Shown one piece after another: positions 1 to 4,885 of a stretch of 9,765 nucleotides of DNA (position 1 is the first letter of the stretch; every line of letters begins with the position of its first letter). Below the pieces are notes generated by a model that saw only the letters and a list, made by a program, of their open reading frames with translations, was not told the origin of the DNA and did no database searches. A program made the position numbers and the translations under genes. This DNA is from Candidatus Methylomirabilota bacterium (GTDB taxonomy: Bacteria > Methylomirabilota > Methylomirabilia > Methylomirabilales > JACPAU01), in NCBI GenBank assembly GCA_016180705.1, contig JACPAU010000137.1:1-9765 (forward strand). Reading direction: 5' to 3'.

Positions 1-147
1 CCCGACGGCCCCCGTAGCGGAGGGGGGTCCCATCGGCTCTTGGCCGATGGGGGGAACCACGGGAGGGTTCCCCAGGGGGGCCGGGGGCCAGGGCGGCGCC
101 GGCGCCAGGACCCGGACTCTGTCACGTTCATTCTGTCGCTTGCATTA
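1..147. repeat. MITE-like palindromic element, copy 1 (left part outside window)
   Basis: This stretch matches the right three quarters of the complete copies at 1778-1970 and 4886-5079. It has the same CCCATCGGC/GCCGATGGG hairpin, the GGGGAACC/GGTTCCCC hairpin, the GGCGCCGGCGCC block and the right terminus ending in ATTA. Compared with the complete copies it carries about six extra bases near 73-95, and the outer stem (GGCCCCCGT with AGGGGGGCC) has one mismatch. Its last three bases, TTA at 145-147, are the TAA stop codon of the lipoprotein gene read on the minus strand. The left terminal inverted repeat lies beyond the window edge. No protein is encoded. Confidence 0.9.
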
Positions 148-750
148 GAAACTGGTCTCGACGAACCGGATGCTCCAGCCGCTCGCCCGCGGGTCCACGG
201 TGACCGTCCGGTCGTAGGTGCCCACGGGCCGCTTGCCGAACTGCGTGCTCACGAAGGCCTTGGCGATGATCCGGTGCTGCCCGATGTCCAGGCTGACGGG
301 CCGGCTTTCCTGGGGGTTCAGGACAAAGGTCGGCGCCCCCAGGTTCCCGGCCTGCTGGTCCAGGTGGATCTGGACTTCCCAGCGGGTCGCGTTGCTGATC
401 TCTCCGCGGGTCGGGTCCGGAGCGTAGGGGCCCTGGCCCGTGACCGGCGGGCCGCCGGGCTGCGGCGCGCCGGGTCGGGCCGCGTCCTGCCGGCCCTGCT
501 CGTACGCCCGCTGCTGGCCCTGCTGGTAGATGTCCCCGGCGATCGCCCCGCCGAGCCCGCCGATGATGGCGCCCAGGAGCGCCCCCTTCCCGGCACCCCC
601 TCCGGTCGCCGCGCCGACCACCGCCCCCGTCGCCGCCCCCGCGCCGGCGCCGATGACGGCCCCCTGCTGGGCGGGGGTCGGTGGGGTCGCACAGCCCGCG
701 GCCACTACGGAAACGATCAGGGCAACGATGAATCCGTGCCGTACGGTCAT
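145..750 (-). CDS. Glycine-zipper outer-membrane lipoprotein
   Basis: Predicted 201-residue lipoprotein. Residues 1-20 form a lipoprotein signal peptide with lipobox VAAGC (Cys20 is the expected lipidated residue). Residues about 29-75 are a glycine zipper, with Gly/Ala-rich GxxxG-type repeats ending in GGAIAGD, as in SlyB/Lpp-associated and other envelope proteins that pack in or against a membrane. A Gln/Arg/Pro-rich linker (76-115) follows, then a C-terminal domain (118-201) with alternating hydrophobic residues suggesting a beta-sandwich. The ATG at 750 was chosen because GAGAGGAGGGG lies just upstream; an in-frame ATG at 798 has no comparable site. The gene is 99 bp after the 96-residue protein and may share its transcript. 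Its stop codon is formed by the terminal bases of the repeat element. The family is clear but the exact function is unknown; a structural envelope role is inferred. Confidence 0.85.
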   Translation of the reverse strand: MTVRHGFIVALIVSVVAAGCATPPTPAQQGAVIGAGAGAATGAVVGAATGGGAGKGALLGAIIGGLGGAIAGDIYQQGQQRAYEQGRQDAARPGAPQPGGPPVTGQGPYAPDPTRGEISNATRWEVQIHLDQQAGNLGAPTFVLNPQESRPVSLDIGQHRIIAKAFVSTQFGKRPVGTYDRTVTVDPRASGWSIRFVETSF

Positions 751-849
751 GGGTCCCCTCCTCTCGACGGCCCCGGTCGGCTCCCGCCGAGACCTCACTT
801 GCTCAGACGCCGATGGACCCGGGCCCGTTTCATGCCGACGGCCCGCGCC

Positions 850-1140
850 TCAGCCCTCGTCATCAGTCTGCTCCACCTCGTAACCCAGGCTCTCCAGTTC
901 CAGCACGAAGAGCGGGATGTACTTGTACGCCGCCGGGGGCGTCCGGACCGCCGCGCCCGGGCCCGCCTCCTCCCAGTGTCTCGCCGGCTTCTGGGGGATA
1001 AGCTGCGGCGTGCTCAGGATGCGGTCCGCCGCGGCTCGCAGCGCCGGATCCTCCGTCTGCACCGAAAGGGAGCGGGCATCCGCCCGCCAGGTGCCGAGGA
1101 CCGCCGGCGCGCCGCGCTTCCGGATGACCCCCTGGGCCAC
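850..1140 (-). CDS. Hypothetical protein, 96 residues
   Basis: I do not recognise this protein. It has no signal peptide or membrane segment and looks like a small soluble domain: a basic N-terminus (VIRKRGAPAV), a DPALRAAADRIL helix, a Pro-rich middle and an acidic C-terminus (ELESLGYEVEQTDDEG). It begins with GTG, with AAGAAGGGG nine bases upstream, a site lying inside the last codons of the lipoprotein gene before it. Only two codons separate that gene's TAG from this GTG, and both are in the same reading frame, so the two are probably translationally coupled (see findings). The plausible amino-acid composition and operon position argue for a real gene. The overlapping plus-strand frames look like shadows. 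Confidence 0.62.
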   Translation of the reverse strand: MAQGVIRKRGAPAVLGTWRADARSLSVQTEDPALRAAADRILSTPQLIPQKPARHWEEAGPGAAVRTPPAAYKYIPLFVLELESLGYEVEQTDDEG

Positions 1141-1146
1141 GCGCCG

Positions 1147-1539
1147 CTACCCCTTCTTGAGACCGGGCGGGAGCTTCTGCTTCAATTGCTTCGGCGAGCC
1201 CTTCCGGAGACCCGGCGGCAGATCCCTCTCCTCGATACCCCGCCAGGGACCGCGGTGGCTCGGACCGCTGTACCAGAACTCATCATGGAAGAAGTAATAC
1301 ACTCCCGCGACCACGAAGACATCGTAGTCAATTCCGGTCGCGACGTAGACGTTCGTGTCCGGGATCAGGATCAGGCGGGGAGCCGCCACCAGGACCGGCG
1401 GTCCCATCTTCTTGGCCTGGCCCGGCGGGATCCCGCCGTGGCCGGGTGGGATGCCGCCGTGGCCCGGAGGTCGCCCGGGGACGATGACGCAGCCCGCCAG
1501 GACAGCCGCGACGACGCTCGCGATGAGGATGCGACGCAT
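1147..1539 (-). CDS. Short Pro/Gly- and Tyr-rich envelope lipoprotein
   Basis: Predicted 130-residue lipoprotein of a type common in environmental Gram-negative genomes. Residues 1-17 are a signal peptide with lipobox LAGC (Cys17). Residues 22-42 are three imperfect heptads (GRPPGHG, GIPPGHG, GIPPGQA). A compact aromatic segment follows (about 48-100) that includes DTNVYVATGIDYDVFVVAGVY and FWYSGPSHRGPW, the arrangement seen in small YXWGXW-like lipoproteins. The C-terminus is basic with a repeated LPPGL(R/K)KG (107-114 and 123-130). The ATG is preceded by GAGGGAGGG at good spacing. It is the first gene after the extended -10 promoter at 1600-1608 and probably leads a leftward operon. Role unknown; surface or periplasmic location is inferred from the lipobox. 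Confidence 0.8.
   Translation of the reverse strand: MRRILIASVVAAVLAGCVIVPGRPPGHGGIPPGHGGIPPGQAKKMGPPVLVAAPRLILIPDTNVYVATGIDYDVFVVAGVYYFFHDEFWYSGPSHRGPWRGIEERDLPPGLRKGSPKQLKQKLPPGLKKG
1414..1476 (-). repeat. Three imperfect 21-bp coding tandem repeats (PPGHGGI heptads)
   Basis: Three consecutive 21-bp units within the lipoprotein gene encode GRPPGHG, GIPPGHG and GIPPGQA. The units follow the lipidated Cys17 and probably form a flexible, extended spacer between the membrane anchor and the folded aromatic domain. Copy number could vary between strains by slippage (inference). Confidence 0.75.
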
Positions 1540-1599
1540 GAGACCCTCCCTCTGACATAGACCCGTGAGAGGTTATGAAGGATGAATTCGAGTCGGTCG

Positions 1600-1608
1600 A
1601 GTATACCA
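1600..1608 (-). promoter_or_regulatory. Extended -10 promoter for the lipoprotein operon
   Basis: On the minus strand this reads TGG-TATACT, an extended -10 (TGnTATAAT-like) element with five of six -10 positions matching. The hexamer 17 bp upstream is GC-rich and unlike TTGACA, which is usual for extended -10 promoters. Initiation would fall near 1593, giving a leader of about 54 nt before the ATG at 1539. It lies just downstream of the tRNA terminator, so the lipoprotein operon is insulated from tRNA transcription. Confidence 0.55.
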
Positions 1609-1645
1609 CAGCCGTGCCCCGGGGCGCCCGTCCAACCTCCAGGCC

Positions 1646-1678
1646 AAAGAAAAACGGGTCACGAAACACCGTGACCCG
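1646..1678 (-). terminator. Rho-independent terminator of tRNA-Gly
   Basis: On the minus strand a perfect 9-bp stem (CGGGTCACG with CGTGACCCG, 1655-1678) with a six-base loop is followed directly by TTTTTCTTT. It begins 13 bases after the CCA end of the tRNA, the textbook position for a terminator of a monocistronic tRNA transcript. Confidence 0.92.
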
Positions 1679-1690
1679 AACGCTCACCGC

Positions 1691-1764
1691 TGGAGCGGGT
1701 AGCGGGAATCGAACCCGCATCTAAGGCTTGGGAAGCCTTCGCCCTGCCATTGGACGATACCCGC
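1691..1764 (-). tRNA. tRNA-Gly (anticodon CCC)
   Basis: The minus strand folds into a full 74-nt cloverleaf with the CCA tail encoded. The acceptor stem GCGGGTA pairs with TACCCGC. The D stem GTCC/GGGC encloses AATGGCA, the anticodon stem AAGGC/GCCTT encloses loop TTCCCAA (anticodon CCC at loop positions 3-5), and the T arm GCGGG/CCCGC holds TTCGATT. The discriminator base is T, as in bacterial tRNA-Gly. It decodes GGG codons. The 5' end is only 13 bp from the boundary of repeat copy 2, so its promoter must use repeat sequence, lie beyond the repeat, or depend on read-through from the thioesterase operon. Confidence 0.97.
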
Positions 1765-1777
1765 GCCGGTCCCCTTG

Positions 1778-1970
1778 CAATACAAACGACATGAATTGCG
1801 TGACACAGCGTCCGGGTGGCGCCGGATGCCGCCCAGGGCCCCCGTAGCGGAGGGGGGGCCCCTCGGCGTTTGGCCGAGGGGGGGAACCACGGGAGGGTTC
1901 CCCACAGGGGCCGGGGCGGCGCCGGCGCCAGGACCCGGACGCTGTCACTTTTGGTCTGTCGCTTCTATTA
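1778..1970. repeat. MITE-like palindromic element, copy 2 (complete, 193 bp)
   Basis: This is a complete copy lying between the thioesterase stop (31 bp away) and the tRNA-Gly 5' end (13 bp away). The left end begins CAATACAAACGACAT and the right end finishes CGCTTCTATTA, so the termini are imperfect inverted repeats. Inside, GTGACACAGCGTCC pairs with GGACGCTGTCAC allowing a two-base bulge, and GCCGCCC pairs with GGGCGGC. The central region forms two hairpins inside an outer stem. Relative to copy 3 the first hairpin is CCCCTCGGC/GCCGAGGGG instead of CCCATCGGC/GCCGATGGG, a compensatory change. One outer-stem pair is changed so that it is G-U in minus-strand RNA but A-C in plus-strand RNA. No protein is encoded. 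Confidence 0.93.
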
Positions 1971-2000
1971 GCACAGGCGCGGGCAGAGCCGCAAGGGGCC

Positions 2001-2486
2001 TCACGCCTTCCGCTGTTTGAGGCGCGCCGCCATCCGGGCCTGCGCCGTCGCCATCCGCCGCGCGTCCTCATCGGTCTCCGGGATCAGGCGCGGGACCGGG
2101 CAGGGCTTGCCCGCCGGATCCAGCGCCACGTACACCAGGTACGCGGTGGCGGTGTGCCGGATCTCCCCGGTGAGCAGGTCTTCCGTCTCCACCCGAACCC
2201 CCACCTCCATCGAGGTGGTCCCCGCGTAGTTGACCGACGCCTTGAAGGTGACGAGCGAGCCGATGGGGACCGGGGAGCGGAAGGTCATGCCGTCCATGGC
2301 CACCGTCACGGCGGGGCGGCGGGCGTGCCGCGCCGCGGCCACCCCCCCCGCCTCGTCCACGAGGCGCAAAATCACCCCCCCGTGCACCGACCCGAGCGGG
2401 TTCGCGTCCGCCGGATTCATGAGGTGGGACAGGACGACGCGGGACGCGCTCACCGGCTTCGCCGGGGGACCCGGACCGGCCGTCAC
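2001..2486 (-). CDS. Acyl-CoA thioesterase (hotdog fold, YciA/ACOT type)
   Basis: A 161-residue single hotdog domain that hydrolyses acyl-CoA to free acid and CoA in the cytoplasm. Family signatures are clear: SRVVLSHLMNPADANPLGSVHGG (about 15-37), in which the Asn and the HGG loop are the conserved catalytic and CoA-binding region, then LVDEAGGVAAARHA (42-55), VTVAMDGMTFRSPVPIGSLV (60-79), and a TSMEVGVRVETED strand (91-103). The C-terminal tail is basic and helical. The GTG at 2486 was chosen because it overlaps the previous gene's stop as GTGA and has GGGAG upstream; a later in-frame GTG at 2453 would give a protein beginning at Ser14 but has no good binding site. The open frame continuing upstream is a shadow of the neighbouring gene. 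Substrate chain length cannot be read from sequence. Confidence 0.92.
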   Translation of the reverse strand: MTAGPGPPAKPVSASRVVLSHLMNPADANPLGSVHGGVILRLVDEAGGVAAARHARRPAVTVAMDGMTFRSPVPIGSLVTFKASVNYAGTTSMEVGVRVETEDLLTGEIRHTATAYLVYVALDPAGKPCPVPRLIPETDEDARRMATAQARMAARLKQRKA

Positions 2487-3046
2487 AGGTCCGTCTCCCG
2501 GTAGTTGGTCACGCGCCACTCCCCCCCCTGCCTCCCGGTCGCCACGAGGACCCGCTTGCGGAGGCTCACCGCGCCGACCCGCACCGTGACCAGGAAGGTG
2601 AAGAAGATCCGGTCCTCCCCCGCCTGCTGCTGCGCCTCGAGCGCCGCGTCCACGTCGCGCTCCCGCGCCCGGGGCTCCGCCACGGTCTCGGCCGCCAGGC
2701 GCTGCTGCTCCTCCAGTTTCTGCCGCGCCAGGCCCGAGGTGTAGGGCATCGCGGCCCCGGGGTCGGCGGCCGTGTAGTAGCGGTCCACGAAGGCCCGGGC
2801 GACCCCCTCCGGCCCGGCCGGCTCGCCCGCGCACGCCGCGAGGGCGGCCACGAGGAGCGGGAGGAGGGCCCGCCAGCGCCAGACCCACCACCGGTGGGCC
2901 GGGGGAGAGGGCGCGGGGGCGACGCGGGAGAGGTGGTACTCGGGGGCAGCCAGGAACTGCTCGAAAGAGATCCGGGCCTTCGCCGCGATGCCGAGGGTGA
3001 TGAACAGGTCGCCGTAGTAGTCGAGCACCTCGTCCGCGAGGCGCAC
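2483..3046 (-). CDS. Unknown membrane-anchored or lipoprotein-like protein, two-part
   Basis: A 187-residue protein of unknown function. Residues 1-42 are a small soluble module (DEVLDYYGDLFITLGIAAKARISFEQFLAAPEYHL) that resembles short stand-alone hypothetical proteins. A Pro-rich, Trp/Arg-rich bridge (43-58) leads to one hydrophobic segment (59-71) ending in LAAC, a lipobox-like site at Cys72. The C-terminal part (73-187) has an Ala/Gln-rich helix and three probable strands ending WRVTNYRETDL, like lipoproteins of NTF2- or DUF4878-like fold. No start codon exists directly before the hydrophobic segment, so the two parts appear fused. The GTG at 3046 is favoured because AGGGGG sits nine bases upstream; a GTG at 3076 is possible. 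Its stop overlaps the thioesterase start by four bases. Confidence 0.7.
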   Translation of the reverse strand: MRLADEVLDYYGDLFITLGIAAKARISFEQFLAAPEYHLSRVAPAPSPPAHRWWVWRWRALLPLLVAALAACAGEPAGPEGVARAFVDRYYTAADPGAAMPYTSGLARQKLEEQQRLAAETVAEPRARERDVDAALEAQQQAGEDRIFFTFLVTVRVGAVSLRKRVLVATGRQGGEWRVTNYRETDL

Positions 3047-3059
3047 CGGCCGCGGCCCC

Positions 3060-4565
3060 CTACCGTGGGCCGCCACGGACGCTCCCGCCGTCCCGGGCCT
3101 CCCGGGGAAGGCTGCACAGGGCGACCGTGAAGAGGGAGCAGAGCAGGAGGAGAAACCCCAGGGCCAGGTGCCGCAGCCCTGCCCGCCGGGTCCTGTCGTC
3201 CACCGCTCCTCCGCCCTCTCCCTTTCCTCCGCTCGCCTGCCTGGTCGCCATGACCTCCTCCCCTCGAAGGAGTGGGGCCGCCGCCGCCGGCTCCACCCGG
3301 TCCCGCCGGAAGGCGAAGGTCTCCTGGACGAAGGCCACCTGGCGGCGGAAAGCGGCCTCCTCGCCGGCCGTGGCCCGCACGTCGGCCAGGCTGTGCAGGA
3401 GGACCTCCTCCGTCACCTCCCCCAGGTCCCGGAGGAGCCGGTAGCGCGCCCGGGGGGTGACGACTGGCTCGGCCGCGAGCAGGACCGGGCGCAAGTGGTG
3501 GATCACGACGCCCGTCACGAGGGCGGTGGCCTGTCGCCCGAGGCGCAGCCGCTCGCAGAGCGTACCCGCCATCTCCGCGCCGCGGCGCTCGTGCCCCGGG
3601 AAGCGGACCCGCCCCCCCTCCTCCGTGCGCGCGGCCGGCTTGCCCACGTCGTGCAGGAGCCCCGCGAAGACGAGGAGGCTTTTCCGGCTGATGCTCCCCT
3701 CGGCGGGGGCGGCCATCCGGCGCCCGGCCTCGGGACCGGCCTCCGGGACGAGGCGGGACAGCCGCTCCAGCACCCACGGGATCCCCTCCACCACCTCGAG
3801 CGTGTGCTGCCAGACGTCGTGCCGGTGCGGGGGCCCCTGGGCGGTCCCCTTCAGCGCGGCCAGCGGGGGGAGGACGACGGGGAGGACGCCGAGACCATCC
3901 AGCTCCGCCAGGTGGGCTGCCGGCTGCGGGGCGTCCAGGATCTTGAAGAGTTCGTCCCGGATCCGCTCGGGCGAGACGGCCGCCACGGCCGGCGCGGCGG
4001 CCCGGATCGCTGCCGCGGTCCCCGCCTCCACCTGAAAGCCGAGCTGCGCGGCCATCCGGACGGCGCGCACGCACCGGAGGGGGTCCTCGCGCAGGACGGC
4101 CGGCGAGGGGACCCGGATCCGGCGGGCCTCCAGATCCGCCACCCCACCGGTGACGTCAATCAGTTTTCCCGCCCGCTCCCCCGTGAGATCCAGGGCCAGG
4201 GCGTTCACGGTGAAGTCCCGCTGGAGCAGGTCGGCCTCGATCCCTCCCCCCCGGAGCGCCGCCACGTCCACCTGCCAGGACTCCGCTCCCCGGCGGAAGG
4301 CGATCCGGACGGTGCTCGGATCCAGCGGCACGAGCGTCCCGCCGAGCGCCCCGAGGCACTCCGCCGCGAGCGCCCGCAGATCCCCCGGACAGACCAGGTC
4401 CAGGTCCCGCTCCCGCACCTTTCGCGCGAGGAGCGCGTCCCGGAGGTAGCCTCCCACCAGGTAGAGGGGAGCCACCCCCCGGCGCCGCGCCGCGGCCACG
4501 ACCGTCGCGAGGAGCGGGTCGGTGGAGAGGGCCTGCAGGGCCGCGGGGACGTCCAGGCGCATCAT
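3060..4565 (-). CDS. cca: CCA-adding / poly(A) polymerase family nucleotidyltransferase with HD domain
   Basis: A 501-residue class II nucleotidyltransferase that likely adds or repairs the 3' CCA of tRNA. The catalytic head shows GGYLRD (38-43), RDLDL (53-57, the two metal-binding Asp), an Asp at 100 and RDFTVNAL (116-123). The neck has EDPLRCVRAVRMAAQLGF (160-177) and RIRDEL (201-206). An HD phosphohydrolase domain follows: HRHDVWQHTLE (248-258), LLHDVGKP (303-310), GHE (324) and HHL (356-358). GGAGGGGGG precedes the ATG pair at 4565. The C-terminus is odd: after PLLRGEEVM (431-439) the usual closing helix is missing, replaced by a Gly/Lys-rich linker and a hydrophobic segment (468-485). 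The in-frame GTG at 3203 (residue 455) has GGAGG just upstream, so 3060-3203 might also be read as a separate 47-residue membrane protein. A poly(A) polymerase role cannot be excluded. Confidence 0.9.
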   Translation of the reverse strand: MMRLDVPAALQALSTDPLLATVVAAARRRGVAPLYLVGGYLRDALLARKVRERDLDLVCPGDLRALAAECLGALGGTLVPLDPSTVRIAFRRGAESWQVDVAALRGGGIEADLLQRDFTVNALALDLTGERAGKLIDVTGGVADLEARRIRVPSPAVLREDPLRCVRAVRMAAQLGFQVEAGTAAAIRAAAPAVAAVSPERIRDELFKILDAPQPAAHLAELDGLGVLPVVLPPLAALKGTAQGPPHRHDVWQHTLEVVEGIPWVLERLSRLVPEAGPEAGRRMAAPAEGSISRKSLLVFAGLLHDVGKPAARTEEGGRVRFPGHERRGAEMAGTLCERLRLGRQATALVTGVVIHHLRPVLLAAEPVVTPRARYRLLRDLGEVTEEVLLHSLADVRATAGEEAAFRRQVAFVQETFAFRRDRVEPAAAAPLLRGEEVMATRQASGGKGEGGGAVDDRTRRAGLRHLALGFLLLLCSLFTVALCSLPREARDGGSVRGGPR

Positions 4566-4599
4566 CGCCCCCCTCCGGCCGCCCTCCGGCCGCCGCCCG

Positions 4600-4660
4600 C
4601 CCGGGCTGGCCGCGACGCAGCCCTGTCTGGGTATCGGGCGGAGGAGCGGCCGGCCCGGGG
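4600..4660. repeat. REP-like palindromic repeat, copy A
   Basis: The arms CCCGGGCTGGCCGC (4600-4613) and GCGGCCGGCCCGGG (4646-4659) pair over 14 bp with one G-T wobble. They enclose a 32-bp core (4614-4645) that is identical in copy B and contains the small stem GCCC-TGTCT-GGGT. A 42-bp segment, 4609-4650, is identical to 4736-4777. The repeat is non-coding, and I do not recognise the family. Confidence 0.85.
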
Positions 4661-4724
4661 AAAGGGCGGCCTCGGGGCGGTCGGCGCCTCAGCGCGGGAT
4701 CGCGTCTGCGTTGCGGCGCTGCGC

Positions 4725-4788
4725 GCCCGGGGTGAGCCGCGACGCAGCCCTGTCTGGGTATCGGGCGGAGGAGCGGCTCGCCCCGGGC
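4725..4788. repeat. REP-like palindromic repeat, copy B
   Basis: The arms GCCCGGGGTGAGCCGC (4725-4740) and GCGGCTCGCCCCGGGC (4773-4788) pair over 16 bp with a G-T wobble at the same place as in copy A. The core (4741-4772) is identical to copy A. Against copy A the arms differ by one paired substitution (C-G to G-C) and one paired insertion (A with T), so pairing is preserved although the sequence changed. Confidence 0.85.
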
Positions 4789-4885
4789 AGAGGGCGGCGG
4801 CTCCGAGGGCGCTCGTGATGCTCGTCATTTGGCCCGGCACCCCGACCGTCGCGTGGGCATTAGGGACAATTCGTTGGAGCGATGC

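Larger units (their letters stand above)
4566..4885. other. Gene-free 320-bp stretch with REP-like repeats
   Basis: No convincing gene lies between the nucleotidyltransferase start and repeat copy 3. The first 30 bp hold two tandem copies of CCCTCCGGCCGC, close to the ribosome binding site. Two palindromic repeats (4600-4660 and 4725-4788) fill most of the rest. Similarity between their flanks extends the unit a little: AAAGGGCGGC after the first, AGAGGGCGGC after the second. From about 4800 to 4885 the sequence is unremarkable and less GC-rich. I could not find a good minus-strand promoter for the nucleotidyltransferase operon here. Confidence 0.6.

Noticed and set aside
795..833. 12-residue basic open frame (MKRARVHRRLSK) between the 96-residue protein and the glycine-zipper gene
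   Set aside because: It has a weak ribosome binding site, is very short and lacks an attenuator-like structure, so I cannot support it as a leader peptide.
40..1560. Long plus-strand open frame (506 codons) through the lipoprotein cluster
   Set aside because: Its translation is Arg/Pro/Gly-rich low-complexity sequence with no recognisable domain, it starts inside the repeat, and it runs antisense to two proteins with clear lipoboxes and ribosome binding sites. Such frames are expected at this GC content.
1691..1970. Integrative-element attachment site at tRNA-Gly
   Set aside because: The repeat lies at the 5' side of the tRNA and no duplicate of the tRNA 3' end or integrase gene is visible.
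2566..4074. Minus-strand 502-codon open frame across two genes
   Set aside because: It is out of frame with both the nucleotidyltransferase and the unknown membrane protein, and reads as Arg/Gly/Pro-rich filler.
4600..4788. CRISPR-like array
   Set aside because: There are only two units, the repeat core is flanked by palindromic arms, spacing is irregular for CRISPR and no cas genes are near.
4805..4875. Possible decayed end of a fourth element copy (GTCATTTGG ... GGGCATTAG)
   Set aside because: Resemblance to the right terminus is limited to a few scattered bases and ATTAG, with no internal hairpins.
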